Positions 11,961 through 24,962 are shown, counted from the stretch's first letter. The stretch is DNA of 64,000 nt from Umbilicaria muhlenbergii (GCA_000611775.1 KK106982.1:1240001-1304000); one strand, 5' to 3'. The notes: generated by a model from the letters alone, not told the origin. Translations and numbers: made by a program.

Positions 11961-12712
11961 GGTGGTCGGGCTTTGAGGAGGTGAAGCCGGTTGCCACAAT
12001 GACTGATAAGATAGTGGTTTGATATTGGCCTGGACAGATACCTGGAAATAGCATTGGCGGCGCACAAAGGGCGTTTTTACCGGGGCATAGAACGACCAGA
12101 AACCTTCCGCACCACTGCAGAGAAGTTGGAGAGGTTGGGTGGATAGACTGTTTGTACTATGAGACGCGTATGTACAACACAATCGAGACTTGCTTCCAAA
12201 TGGAAGACTACGTAAGGTACTGTAAGAACAACAAAACTGCCGGTACAGGAATGGGTAGTATGTAAGAAGCGTGAACTGTACATCTCTGCAGACGCCGAAG
12301 ATGATGCACTCCTGGGGGTATTTTCACCATTGACGCCACGCTTATGCTCGCACAAAGGCGAATGTTCCCTTGAGCGCCGAAGGCAGTAGAACTCGCATGA
12401 AAGGAAGAGAGGTAACATCGAATAATAGTGTCGAAGCCGACACGACATCTTTGTGAACATAGCTGATCGTGAAATCACGCATGTGCGTCTGCACTTAGCT
12501 GACCTGTGGCAGCCATGATGTAGATAATGGCACAAAGGGGGTTCCGTAAGGTGGCAACGACAGGACAGGAAATGTTGTGATCGGAGTATGCAGGATAATG
12601 AGCCTCGACTGAATCCAACAGTGTACAGCCATGCTCGAGGATGATGACAGAAGACGTCCCGCATGAACACCATTAGACGCACACTTCCAAGGTTGTGCTT
12701 ACCGAGGTAGGT
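11961..12712. other. Intergenic region between convergent taf10 and tbf1
   Basis: About 750 bp, 3' ends of two convergent genes. No gene or repeat recognised. Confidence 0.4.
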
Positions 12713-15453
12713 TTAGGATTGGGCGGCAGCTACAGCCGCAGCAATAGCAGCAGCCTGCCGAGCTTCGATTGCTTCTTTTTCGGTGTCTTCCTGCAAGGAA
12801 CGAGAGAGCTTCGCCTCATAGTCGTCCGTCCCGTCGGCCGTGGCCGGCGCTGGAGTCTGACCCGGAGTTCCGGTCTTCGCCTGAACCTGAGCTTGATCGC
12901 CTTGAAGTTGCTGCTGTCCATCGATTGCAGCTACTGCAGCGTTGTTCTCTCCTTCACCACCGTTGACGGCTGTGGGTGTGGCACCAGGACCTGTGTAATC
13001 CGTCAATGAACCTCCAGCAAGCGTCATAACGCCTTCAATGTGCGTTCGGTCCTCACTCTGCTTTTGGCGCTCTCTAGCCTCATTCTTCGCCGCCTGAGCC
13101 GGTGCCCTTGTTTTCAACTCTCCTGTAACAAACTGTAGATAATACGGTACCTCGATACCACTCTTCAAGAAGAACAACTTCAAGTTCCGCGCTTTGTCTT
13201 TAAGCTGAACCTGGTTTCTATCCTTCAAAGACTCGTCAATAGTACCGCCCGGACCGAACATGGCTAGAATTTGAGACCAGTGAGGCCCTTTGACGCGGTC
13301 CAGACCGGCCATAAGCGCGTTTTCTTCTTCGGTTGTCCAAGGACGACGCTGTGAAGGTAGACCAGCACGGCGGTTGCTAGGAGAGGATTTTGCAGTCGCT
13401 GCCATGCGTGCTCGTTCATACAAGATCCGTGTGGGTGCCGATTGAGTGGGAAAAGGAACACCGTTTTGATCCATCTGAGCTTGTTGCTGTTGTTGACCCA
13501 TGTCTGGGTGTCCATTCGCCTGGCCATTGTAAGGGCCCTGGTAGGGTCCCTGGTAGGGTTGGGCCTGTTGCTGCTGCTGATAGTAGTAGTGGATCTGCTG
13601 CTGGTGTTGCAGCTGTTGCTGCTGCTGCTGTTGGTGTTCTGACACTTGTTGGGGTTGCTGCGCCTGCTGTGGTTGCTGCTGCTGAGGCGCAGACTGTTGC
13701 TGGTTGTTCCCGAAGTCTTGCAAGGCGAGATGTGCTGCACGCGCGGCCTTTGCCACGATGTCGTCCGGATCGTTGTTTATTTGAGAAGCGTCTTGGTCTG
13801 CTACCTCTGTTGATGGTTGCACATCGCTGTGTTGATGATTCTGCCCTTGCTGATCGCCACCAGAGAAGTTTGATGGACGACTACGGATGGGCTTGCGGGC
13901 CTGAAGAGCTTTCAGTATTCTTACACTAGTTGTGACAACGCAGAAACTTACCGGTACTCCGACGATAGTGTCGAAGTTTTTGCTCACGTATAAACTAACA
14001 TCCCTCAAGAAATCTTCCCAGACATACTTCTCGGGTAGTGCTGCAATAGCATCTTCTGTATCAGGTTCCTCCAGGAGACCTTTGCTTCGGTTGCGTGCCC
14101 GCTGCAGAAAGTCTGCCTCGCTGGGAGCAAGCGATTTTGCACCAGGTCTTCGACTCAAGAGTCGTTCCTCGAGGTCACTAGGAAATAGATCCTCAAGTAT
14201 CTCATCTCTCGAACGCTCGCCATTCGACATAGCCGATATGTAAGCCTGGGTCTTGAGATCAAGGTACAGTTGAGCTTGCGATTTAAGTAAACGATTCCCG
14301 TCGGCCACAAAAGTGTCGAGAAAATACTCGTTGAGATGGTAAAAACCAACATCTCGGCTACCAAACACGCTCGACACGAACGTTGCAAGATTGGCCTTGC
14401 GGATTGTGTCGATTTGCGCTTGATCAAGAAGACCTAGCTCATAGGGGGAAAGGAAAGGTTCATGGATGGAGTAAACTTTCTTGGTGTGGTCGAAGAGCGA
14501 CTTCAGGGTTGCGTATGCTTGCCCGGGATCGGAGTCTGGTTCTGTGACTATTGTAAGGATCTCTTGATACGTGGACTTTGCTAAGGTATTCAAGATTTGG
14601 GTAGCCTTGAGATTATTAGTAATTGCATCCTTAAAGACAGATGAGCTGGAGATTTTACCAAATTGTCGAGAATAGGGAGACTCTGGACCTTCAAATGCAA
14701 GCTCGCCCCGATAGAGAGCCAGCTCTCAGTATCGACCATCCCCATCTCATCATACGCCTGGTTAGCATAGTGACGTTCAACTGTTTCACCATGATCGATG
14801 ATGTTCGCGATAACAGCAGCTAGATCCGGGGCAGCTGAGGTAGCTGGTGGGGAGTATTGACTTTGATGTTGTTGTAGTTGTAGCTCTTGCTCCTGCTGTT
14901 GTGGCTGAGGTTGAGGTGCTGGCTCAGGAGTAGTGGTAGTACGGGTTACTTCTGGAGATGCTTTATGCTTGCCATTAATGAGAGGCTTGGATGCTGTTGA
15001 AGTTTCGCGTGAGGGTGCTTCGGCATGTGCACGCTTATTGTCGGGGGATAGTGTCTGTCTGAGATTTGGACGCTTGGAGGCCGTAGGCGTTCCATCTGCA
15101 GGTGGTGTGCCCGTACGACGTCTCTTTCGTAATCTGGATCCGATGGTACCAGCCTCGCCATCGATGACAGCCACCTGATTCGAGGTGTCTGCAGCTCCTG
15201 CGCCTCGAGAGTATCAAATCAGCACATGTAATCATCACTGACAACGGAACGAAAAGCAAGTAATCTAGATCCTGCGGGCACAACCGGTACACCCAGAGGG
15301 TCATTGAAGATGCAAGGAAAGCTGCTCATTGCGCGTTGTAGAAGTGAGATGGGGCAGCTTACCTAGGGCCGTTGAGCCGTCATGTACGGGAGACGTCGCA
15401 GCGACAACCAACTCAGGCGCTGCAGCAGGTTGTTTCCCTCGCGTTGTCACCAT
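12713..15453 (-). CDS. tbf1: Telomere-repeat-binding factor Tbf1/TRF-type, Myb telobox protein
   Basis: Binds TTAGGG-type repeats at telomeres and at promoters (family knowledge). Four exons: 15453-15363, 15197-14659, 14605-13952 and 13900-12713, giving 823 residues. The N-terminus is basic with a likely nuclear signal (RLRKRRRTG). A TRF-homology dimerisation region follows (about 150-390; AYATLKSLFDHTKKVYSIHE is typical). Next is a long Gln-rich stretch (about 450-560) and a C-terminal Myb domain, RRPWTTEEENALMAGLDRVK to VQLKDKARNLK, the telobox form of helix 3. The tail is Gln/Ala-rich. The 51-bp third intron (13951-13901) has a strong GTAAGT donor but is open and a multiple of three, so an unspliced form would add 17 residues. 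Start chosen at the first ATG (MVTTRGKQPA). Confidence 0.92.
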
Positions 15454-16369
15454 CTTTTCTTCCGTAAGCGGTTCGATGGGTTGATATCGCTGTCGTCGTC
15501 GTCGCTGCTGTCAGAAGACAGGCCCTAGAAAATCTGACCTAACCTAAACCTTAACGCGGTTACTGACGGCAAATTCCGGGCTCTGCTGCAAAGTCTCCTC
15601 TGTCCAGAAACGTGATCCAGGATTTCCACCGTGTGCGGCAAGATTCTTTTCGCTTTGCTCGTTCTCGTTGGGAAAGTGAAGCTCTCCTTATATTGATTTA
15701 GCAGGACTGGACTACTCGTTGTTCACAAAGAATGGTCCAGTGTCAGTTGGACAAGGTACATTTGTGTTTCAAGCGCCGGTGCTTGACTAGAAGCGTCTTT
15801 AACTGTGAATGAGATGGCTGGTCTCCGACAACTTTCGTGCGCAATCTACTGCATACTGTCTTCGATCTGAAAGGAGGGGATTAGCTACGATCACGTATCC
15901 TTGTGCAGCATAATATGACTTGAATAGGAGAGCTGGCTGGCGGAAGCCATACATTCCATAGCCTCGGCTGATAGTGGTTGACCGTGGACCTGTGAAGCCG
16001 ATATTTCTGTTGCGTCCTCTGTACGAAACTGCTTGGTGACGTTATTGATTCTTCTATGTAGTCTTCCAGCGCAGCGTCTGGACTCGCAAAGAACGTCTGT
16101 ACTGCGTGAGCTGTACAAGGGTGGTGAGTGGCGCATCAACCCCGCCCGGTCAGCAAGACTTCCCGAAGCTCACATGACCGACATGTGACCATAACAGCCT
16201 TGCAGCTTATCGTACCACTATAATCCCTCATGGCTTGAGTGGAAAGCTCAGCTACGAGGCTGGCAACCTTTTGCTACCAGAGCTCGATTATTTCAAACTT
16301 GGGCCATACCGGCTTCAACTCTCTAAGGTGTCTTTCTACACGTAGTAGCCCGCAGCTACATCTAGCACC
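15454..16369. other. Divergent promoter region of tbf1 and the phosphatase-fold gene
   Basis: About 0.9 kb. It contains a telomere-like stretch, acctaacctaaacc, around 15537-15551, roughly 85 bp upstream of the tbf1 start (see findings). An open frame on the minus strand at 16139-15891 has no recognisable feature. Confidence 0.4.
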
Positions 16370-18115
16370 ATGCCTAGCTTTATCGCAATCGCAGCTACTT
16401 GTCTAGTGGCTTTGGCACAAGTCAAATACGTGCATGGAGAAACCATCTGGAGTTCGGTCATCTTCACACGCTATGGCGAACGAACACCTCTCATCGTCCC
16501 ACGAGAACAGGTCCTGACGTCTGTCGGAGCTCAGCAACTCTATTCGGCCGGATCATATTTTAGGAATCGATATGTCGCCCCTCAAGACAATGATGCGGGG
16601 GCCAGCTCTGCTATTAACGGCATCTCCAAATACGAAATCGATAGTACAGAGGTGTTTACTATGTCAATGGTGGACGAGTACATTGCGACTTCCGCACAGG
16701 CGTTCTTACAAGGGCTATACCCTCCCTTAAGTATATCATCCAACACCACAGCCAACAACTCAATCTCTATCCTAGCCAATGGATCAAATATCGAGTACCC
16801 GCTTGGGGGCTATCAGTACTCCCAGATTTACACTGTTGGGGAACTTGACTTGAACTCGATATACATAGCAGGCGAAATCAACTGCCCGGCATACGATACC
16901 TCTGCCTCCGCATACTACGATACCCCAGATTTCAAGCAAACACAAGCGGCAACGCAAGAATTCTATGGTAATTTCGAGGCTTTTATCCTTGACGGGGAGC
17001 TTCCTGAATCCTTTGTCGGTTACCAAAATGCCTACGCTATCTTCGACTACTTCAACTACGGGTATATACACAACAAGACCATTAAAGACCACTTGTCCGC
17101 GGATGATCTTAAGCGTGCGCGCATACTGGCTGATCAATGGGTATATGCGATAAATGGCAACGTCACGGTAAATGATGCCACAGAAGGAGTCAACATTCGG
17201 ACCTTTAGCACCATTAGTGGACAAACCCTGGCCGCAGAGGTAATCACGCTACTGTTCAATAACATACAGTCCGAAGGTGTTGTGGGTAAGCTCAACTTGT
17301 TATTCGGCAGCTTCGAGCCTATGACTGCGTTCGCAGCCTTGGCCGACCTTCCGAGCATTGACACGAACTTCTATGGCCTTCCTGATTATGGCTCTTCCAT
17401 GGTGTTTGAGTTGTTTAGCGTTGGTGTAAACAGCAGTGAGCCTTACCCAGACCTGAGAGACCTCTACGTACGATTCCTCTTTCGAAATTCAACGGATCCG
17501 TCATCAGAACTGATCTCGTATCCGCTCTTTGGGCTTGGCCCGAGCCAGGCCAACATGCCCTTTCAAGGTTTCTTGCGAGGTATGGAGAACAATATGCTCG
17601 CATCTGTTGGCGACTGGTGTAGCGTCTGCAACAGTACCAGCGTGTTTTGCGCCAGTTTCGTCAATGGTACGACCAACAACGGCACTGACAATGGATCGGA
17701 CTTGTCAACACAAAAGGGGAAGGGTTCCATGAGGCCAGTAGTCGCTGGAATTATTGGTGCCATCATTGCTCTTTCCCTCGCTGGTCTCACCCTGGCCACT
17801 GCCATGCTAGTTGGCGGACTACGTTTCTACCGATCAAAAGCTAAGCGGAGGTCAGCACTCGGTGGATTCAAGGGTGGTGAAAAGCTTGCTTCAGATCAAG
17901 ACCTTACGCTGCAAGAGGGTGTAGTAGGGGCTAAGATTATGAGTAAAGGCAACGAGCGAGTTGGCAGTTGGGAGCTTGAAGAGAACCGCAAGTCGAAGAG
18001 GGCCAATATCGGTGACTTGCCGAAACTCAATCTGTGCCGGAGGGCGAGCTATGAAGATGATGATGTTGCCGTGAGTCCTCTGGCTGAGTCGGTCAAGATC
18101 GATGAGAGTGTCTAG
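16370..18115 (+). CDS. Membrane-anchored histidine-acid-phosphatase-fold protein, catalytic residues missing
   Basis: Single exon, 581 residues, ATG at 16370. The N-terminal signal peptide (MPSFIAIAATCLVALAQVKY) is followed by the phosphatase-like ectodomain with several N-glycosylation sequons, a transmembrane helix near residues 460-487 (VAGIIGAIIALSLAGLTLAT) and a basic cytoplasmic tail with KAKRRS. The fold markers are FTRYGERTPL near 30 and LYSAGSYFRNRYV near 63, LQGLYPPL, AYAIFDYFNYGYIHN, and LPDYGSSMVFELFSVG. In active enzymes the first motif is RHGxRxP; here the nucleophilic histidine is tyrosine. The HD proton-donor pair is also not found at the expected place (LLFGSFEPM). It is probably a non-catalytic cell-surface protein of a fungal branch of the superfamily. 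I see no phosphatase function to assign. Confidence 0.85.
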   Translation: MPSFIAIAATCLVALAQVKYVHGETIWSSVIFTRYGERTPLIVPREQVLTSVGAQQLYSAGSYFRNRYVAPQDNDAGASSAINGISKYEIDSTEVFTMSMVDEYIATSAQAFLQGLYPPLSISSNTTANNSISILANGSNIEYPLGGYQYSQIYTVGELDLNSIYIAGEINCPAYDTSASAYYDTPDFKQTQAATQEFYGNFEAFILDGELPESFVGYQNAYAIFDYFNYGYIHNKTIKDHLSADDLKRARILADQWVYAINGNVTVNDATEGVNIRTFSTISGQTLAAEVITLLFNNIQSEGVVGKLNLLFGSFEPMTAFAALADLPSIDTNFYGLPDYGSSMVFELFSVGVNSSEPYPDLRDLYVRFLFRNSTDPSSELISYPLFGLGPSQANMPFQGFLRGMENNMLASVGDWCSVCNSTSVFCASFVNGTTNNGTDNGSDLSTQKGKGSMRPVVAGIIGAIIALSLAGLTLATAMLVGGLRFYRSKAKRRSALGGFKGGEKLASDQDLTLQEGVVGAKIMSKGNERVGSWELEENRKSKRANIGDLPKLNLCRRASYEDDDVAVSPLAESVKIDESV

Positions 18116-18981
18116 GGCCAGAGATCGGCCAACATCGGAGTGCCTCTTTCGTTCCTGCTAAGGCGAGGCTTATCCACATGAGATTGAATGACAATAGATG
18201 GCAGTCTGATCCGATGTGTGTGTGAGCTTCTCTAGATGTTAACTAATGCTCTAGTCCTCTGATCCTGCGGCAGGTTCAGCGATTTCGTTGGACCATCAAG
18301 CCCTGTAGTCGTTCCACCAACTTCGGTAGATAAGGCAGTTCGTCATGGGCCCCCGAGCCACTTCATAACACAGTAGACGCAAGTGAAAGTGCAAAAGGTT
18401 CATGCGGCTAAGATTCAGAGGTACGGTCTGCGTATTACCAGATGTTGATACGGGACAAGATCTCATAGAACAACCTACATGGTCATCGTCGGCATTGCTA
18501 AGGCCCTCAATGGTCAAGTTGATCAGGTGGTCTGTGGACTTCGTTTGTGAGAACCCGTCACCGAATCCAGGAGCCCTCGACTTATTGCAAGAAATGCAAT
18601 CTATGTGATAAGATGCTAAGGTGGTTCAGAGAGACGTAAACCTAGCAGCATTTGTTTTACTGTGTACAGAGCAGGTGCAATCCCAAAAAGCGGCTGGGAG
18701 AGCAGAAGTTACTGGCAGTTCGGCACCTTCCCTTGAAGGGAAGAACCGGCCCTAGGTCACCTCACAACTCATCCGAAATATCACCAACACATCTCAGAAC
18801 CCAGACATTCACCATGTATCAGCAATCTGCAAGTTGAGCTTACTTCGCATTGCTGACCGGAGTCGGTGTCATTGGCTTGACAACGTTCTTTCCTGGTAGG
18901 GCTTCCATTTCAATTCGCCTTGTTTTCTCACAACACGTCAACAACCTTGTCAACCACAGATCAACCAACACTGCAGCTATT
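18116..18981. other. Intergenic region, 0.87 kb
   Basis: No supported gene. The frame of the next gene is open upstream to an ATG at 18850, but those extra residues look like leader sequence, and I place the start at 18982. Confidence 0.4.
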
Positions 18982-21900
18982 ATGGCTCTGTCTCGAGCGA
19001 GCTCTTTTGGTTCTTGGCCAAGCAATAGCTCGAAAGATGACGTTCAATCTGTTAACTCTGGTGTAGAATCTGAATCCATCTTGCTTCCCAGCGAGGCGCC
19101 CACCGGAGATATGACTTCGACACGTGCAACCGACAACAAGATCCACGTGGACCAAAACTCGAAAGCTCTGCCTAGCCTGATGAACAAGGACAAGATGCAC
19201 GCGGACGATGTCCACACGGTACCCACCACGGAACATCGCCGCCATACTTCACCACCCAACACTGCGAAAGTATTAACACAACACCAAACGTCAATGCTTT
19301 CGCAACCTGAGAACAGAGACCTTAAAGAACATCAGTCGAAAGCAACTGGTACTCCCTTCACAGTCGCTCCGGTACAAGCCTCGGACGAAAAGCTTTCGAA
19401 GGTATTGGTGTACGACATCGCGACCTTACTTGAGCTCGGTAAAGGCTCAAGTGTAACACCGCAAGAGATGGAACGTTGCGACGACGACATCAAAGGTAAG
19501 ATACTGAGCATCTCTGACTCTTCTGGCATCTATCCATTGTTCGACGTTCCCACCTCACGCGCGCCACGGCAAGCATTGGCGAGATACACATACGGTGCTT
19601 CAACAGCATATGCATCTCGTCGTTCCAGACTTAGAAGATCTCTTTGTAGCACACGCTCACTGTACCATACATGATCCCTATCTTCAATTCCTCTTCTTTA
19701 TGCTTCCCTAGAGATCGCTCGCTAACACTAGCTCTCTCCTTAGAGAGCGTGTTCAAAGACTTTCTTAAGCAGGATCAAGCAAGGTTGCGCGGCTTATCCA
19801 ACACCTCCACAGTCGCCAGTGAATCCATGGAAGCCGAAGAACAGATCGTTTTCCTGAGTCAAGCTCAGAGGAGCCAACGCAAGCCCGTTCGACAGCCATA
19901 TGGCCCACCGCAGAGTTCTCTTGCACAGCAGCACGCAGGGTTTGCACGATTCTTGAGAGAGCATGCATCCCCACCTCATCATAGGGTGACTGCTGGTGGT
20001 CGCATCGTTCCTAATGGCCCTCTTTCCCCGCCACCTATGTTCCGACTGGACACTATAGAAAGTGTTGTTCATAGTCACAATCAGATATTCACAGCTCAAT
20101 CTCCTCTTGTACCACAGCCTGAGATGAGGTCGTCACTCAATGCGACTCAAACGGAGCAGTCCAACCAAATTTCAGCCGGCTCAACAGGTTCGAAGCATGA
20201 TCCAAGCGATACCTCTAGCACCCAACAGGGGCTTGCCGCTTCATTCACCAGAGGCACGATCACCAATGAGAGTTCTGCTGCAGGCAGTAAAGGTCAGCGG
20301 CAGGCATCTATCGGCCGGCCAATGCAGAGCAATGCTGGTGGGGTTTTGCAACTTCCGCCGGGAGCTGTGCCGACCATGGCGTTACCGGAAGGCGGCCTTA
20401 TCGTGAATTATCAAGGTATCATGTTTCGAGCTACGCTTAACCAAGCGAATGATACAACGTTGGAGCCTTTGCAGGTTATATGTCACGCTCCTGGGGTTCA
20501 GCAGCCGGTACCTTCTTACCCACCGGCGAACACTTACTTCACAGGCTCGTTAGGCTTTCAGCCTGTGACGATGCTCCCCTCATCGTCAATGCTAGCACCC
20601 TCAATGCCGCTTGCAACCTCGACAAATGGAGCACACCTTTTTCAACATCATCAGATGCCAATTCAGGCGCAATTTCAAGCTTTGCAAAATCAATACGACA
20701 ACTTGAATTCGCAGCTGGAAGGGCTAGATCGGCATGCCGCTCTTTATCGACACTTGCTCTCACCAATGGTGAATGCTTCCATGGTCGCACAACGTATGCA
20801 ATTGGTCCAGCAGCTTGACAACATCCGAGTTAGCAAGGAGCAATTGGCGCGGTCCATTTCAATGGCATCGCAAAATCCTAGGTTTCTGCAGCCAGTGCAT
20901 ATGCCGCAGGGCTCTCAGGCCGCGTTCGAGCATCATGTCCCTCAGAACCTCCAGATTCCGGCTGGCGTACAGTCATACCCCCCAATGTTGAATGTTGGAA
21001 ATCACATGATGGGTGTAGCCGCACCGGCCACTCTCCAAGCTCCGCAAGGGCGACTGGGTCACGAAATTAACAGCAACTCGAAGACGTCGAGCAATACTCC
21101 CACGACTCAAACTGGACTCAGGAACAGCAAATATCTCTCTCCTGACGCACCAGCGTTTATTCCGAACAGTGCGTCAGCCTCAACGTTCCGTAGCGGTGGC
21201 GAAACGCAAGGACACGATAACGAGCAGAATCATTCAAAGGCTGCCACTCACCAAGTTGCCCCTACTGCAACACCGAAGGTCGCATGCCCGGCCCAGGAAC
21301 GGGTTCCAGTTGTTACCCAGGATGAGGTTGAGTACGCAGATCGATATGGCTTCAACGATGAACCAGGCCCGAAGCTCTACTGTTCGACAGTTGAAGATTT
21401 CCAAGAGGTGATTCGTCGCGTGCGTGAGCAAGCCAGAATGTATGGATGCGCAGGCGGTCAAAGTAAGGATCCTGAACACGATGCAGAAGAAGACATTCGT
21501 TGGGCAATGTCAGACAAGGACGCCATACCATTGCCAACAACAGTCCCTGATCATGTTGCAAACCCACGTCCATGGAATTGGAAAGACAGTGCTTTCAACA
21601 TCCGCGCAGATGACGCAGCTTACTTTGCTAACCCTGTGCGCTTGAAACACGGTGGGTATGCTGGGAGTGGTGCATTATCGTCTAAGTGTCTGAAAATTCC
21701 TTGGGGTCAGGACACTAGCGACCACTTTGCTGTGCCGACTCTCAACCGCAAAGATAGCTGGGATTCTCTCCCTGGCGTTGCTACCTGTGACCTTGCTCCA
21801 GTCGATTATAGCACTTGGGGAAACCTTCCATCCGACATTGAAGCGCGTTCTGCTGTTGGTTCCACGAATACCTGGGGCAAGATCCCGCCCACTCAGGCTA

Positions 21901-23376
21901 AGTACAACGGCGGCGCTCCATTTCCGGTCTCCACTGTGGATGCAAATCACCTTGCGATCAGCACAACGGTGCACGAAAACAAACCCGAGGAAGGTTATAG
22001 CGGCTGGAACACCCCAGTTAGATCAAGTTTTTGGCCTAACACAAACAACCGTCAGGATGATTATGTTGATGATGGCTGGAATACCCCACCTCCGTCCATA
22101 TTCACGGCGATTGCGACAGATGAGACATGGGGCCCGAAAAATCCATACTTGCATCAGAGTAAGGTCTCTCACACTGCTATCGAGAACAACCGTGAGTATT
22201 CAGAAGCATCAGGCAAAGCCAAGGAGCCATCTGGGGAGCTAACTGACGGCCATGCGTATGGTACCACGGTCTCTTCCAACGACGTGAGTAAGCTTCAGAC
22301 GAGCCAGCATCTGTATGCAGCCAAGGTTCATGAGGAACCAAATCATAAGCCTTATCAAGCTTATGTTGAGGATGTGGTTGACTCACCTACCGGGAAAGCA
22401 TCACTCTGGGATTCTGTCGCCGAGAGATTATCACAACGCGCAAAGAAGGGGAAAGCTTGGTATGAAGCCAATGACAAGGATGATGACGACAGCGCTTCTG
22501 TCGATTCATGGAGAACCAAGAGTCCGGAATGGTAAGTACCTGAATTCATATGCATTGGATGAACTAACCTTAAATCCAGCGAATACTCAGGTTCTCAGCC
22601 TCTACCAGAGAGCGTCCTAGAGATCCTTCGACGTCCAGGATTCATGAACAATCCTCTCGCAACAAACGTTCCACCAAACCAGATTGCCGACCAGGATCAG
22701 GGCAAGGCTTTCGACCCCAGCGAGGTGACGGCAGTCCGTATCCCGAGGTAAGCTACCCAAGTTCCACTTCCCGGTGCTGTAGCAAGTGAAGGTGTTCTGA
22801 CCAACGTAATGTAGCCCGGCCAGGAATGCAGAAGCCAACCCATTCTACCTCAACATGATAAAAGATCCCCGCTATTCCGTTAATACTGGTGACCTCGCAC
22901 TCGCCAGTGACCGTGTTGATCATAGGGGCTATGGCTCTGGTAAATCTGCCAAGAAAGAAAACCAGAATGTCCAGACTCAAGCCAACGCCGCAGTACGTGG
23001 TGAAGATAAGACCACGCAGGGTCGCCTTTCAAATATTGCACCGAACGTTGGTATGTGGCAGAATCATCAAGTCCACAAGGCTCCGTCTTCGATCGCAGCG
23101 CCAGTCTACCAAGCCCATGGGTATCTGCCCCAATATTATGGCGCTGCGAACTCTCTCAATTGGGGAGATCCGGCCGTCGGCCCTCACCGTCGGCCGCCGT
23201 CTCGTGCGGTTCTCGGCGGCGGTGTCAGCGTAGCAGGACCTCCTATTGGCCGCATGGACCGTTTTCCTACTGGCCATTATGACGCAAGCAATCACTTCTT
23301 CCGTAACCTGCGCGAGCAGGAGCGTGAAGATATGGCGAGACACAAGCATCTCAGCCCGCCCAACTGGCAGGGTTGA
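18982..23376 (+). CDS. Large low-complexity protein, function unknown (1343 residues)
   Basis: I do not recognise this gene. Four exons, 18982-19495, 19744-22531, 22580-22747 and 22815-23376, close in frame. The protein is largely disordered, rich in Ser/Gln/Pro/Asn. Distinct segments: a short hydrophobic motif near 160 (VLVYDIATLLELG), a charged block (ESVFKDFLKQDQARLRGL), GFARFLREHASPPHHRVTAG, a likely helical heptad stretch near 530-600 (QFQALQNQYDNLNSQLEGLD), a Trp-rich region near 780-1000 with repeats of the form GWNTP, and a conserved-looking end (LRNLREQEREDMARHK-like). The first motif faintly recalls the start of translation-repressor proteins of the 4E-T kind, but that is a guess. 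The first intron (248 bp) is long and could hide a small exon. Confidence 0.7.
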
Positions 23377-24962
23377 GAAGTGGTGAGATTTGGGAGGGAA
23401 AGATGAAGTGATCGAGTCAATTGTCGAAATACTCTATGTCAGTATTACAAACGACTTTCGAGATGCTTCCTTTTCTGTCCCTTGGATGTACCTTTCTTTC
23501 CCTGTGGGAATTGGCCGAGTGCCACTGTTTCAGATGCCTGGCGAAGCATGATTTCCTGCTCTCACCGCAAGCTTCACGCAAGATTTTCGGATGAGGCTCT
23601 GAGGATATTTATTCTGATGCATAACAGGCGGTAAAACTAGAAAAAAGCCAAGTAGGGCGATACTCACAATCGCGTTTCCTGGAAGCAATAAGAGCAGTTT
23701 TTGTTTTAGTTAGGAAATTGAACATGCATCACTGAAACCTTGAGAGCGGCGATGGCGTAGGTTGATAGCGCCTGGGATGTTTCTTTGCCTATCGTGACCT
23801 CAATTTCCGCAATGCGAAGTAGGTGTGGGAGGGAGAAAGAGGGTTCCACGGGCATATTAGATGTTTCACCAGCATTCCTTCACATGGCCTGCCGCTTCAC
23901 CATCATTTTAGACTGCCTTCATATCTGGCGTAGACTTCACCATGCTGTTGGATGCCGTGAGAGGAAAAGATGATATCCTAGAGGATAAGATCTTACTCCG
24001 CAGGTTGAGTTGCGTCAGCTAAGTCGAGATCTGTCGTGCATGTGAAAAATCCAAACCCGGGCTTAAGGCTTTTACGAGTAAGGTAGATGACCGAGATGAC
24101 GCCTGGGAGTCGACTAAGGCACGTGTCGGCACGCCATCCTTGCAACCAAATCTCCTGGGGCCCTAGCACTGCCGAAGTTAGGGGTTTTGGGGGCGTCGCA
24201 AAGAACGTTTGATGCCTTCGACAATCAACGGTGCTATGCAAGCGTGCCCTGAACAAGATGCACTTTGACTAAAAGGCATCCCGCCCCCATTACTTTTCTA
24301 CCGGAACGGGCCAAGGCCAAGTCATATGAGCGGGCTCATTGGCCAATTGCCTATCGATGAACAAGAATGCACGATAAAGAAAACACCGCCACAATGCCAT
24401 GGCGCCGCCAGCACAAGCACTTCGCAACGACAAGACATGCCCCCTTGCAAATGCGAAGACCCACGGCCGGTTTATCAGCAAAATGTCATTAGACCGTTGA
24501 CCGCCTTTCCCCGGATTTACCGTCTCGCTCGTATCAGACCGTTCCTGTAAGCTGGTGCACTTTACCCTAGCACGTCAAGCTTAAAGCTCCCCAGTTGGAA
24601 AGTTAAAGGGTGTCGTTCCGCAACCTTCGATGTCGTACCTTGTCTTCATATAACGGCAAACTGGCCAACGAAAGCTCGCTATCCCAGCACGCCTGGAATC
24701 CACAGATCCAGATACATCCATCTACATAGCCATACAAAAAGCCGCACCGGTCAATGCTCGAGCGCCTCTGCCGGACCCCTTGCTGCATACTCTGCTAACC
24801 CATTTGCACTGGCTCAAATGGAAGATCTGTGTAGATTGTCCTCCATGGCTTCCTGCAGAGTCCGCTTACGCTTCGGTTCATAGCACTCGTCCTTCGAAAG
24901 ATTTTCTCGGGCTCATTGTGCTAAGCGGAAGACGTGTCATCTTTTGACACCAGTTCATCAAG
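23377..24962. other. Intergenic region, 1.6 kb
   Basis: Nothing recognised. All open frames are under 90 codons and lack motifs. It contains the promoter of the downstream SPX gene. Confidence 0.4.
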
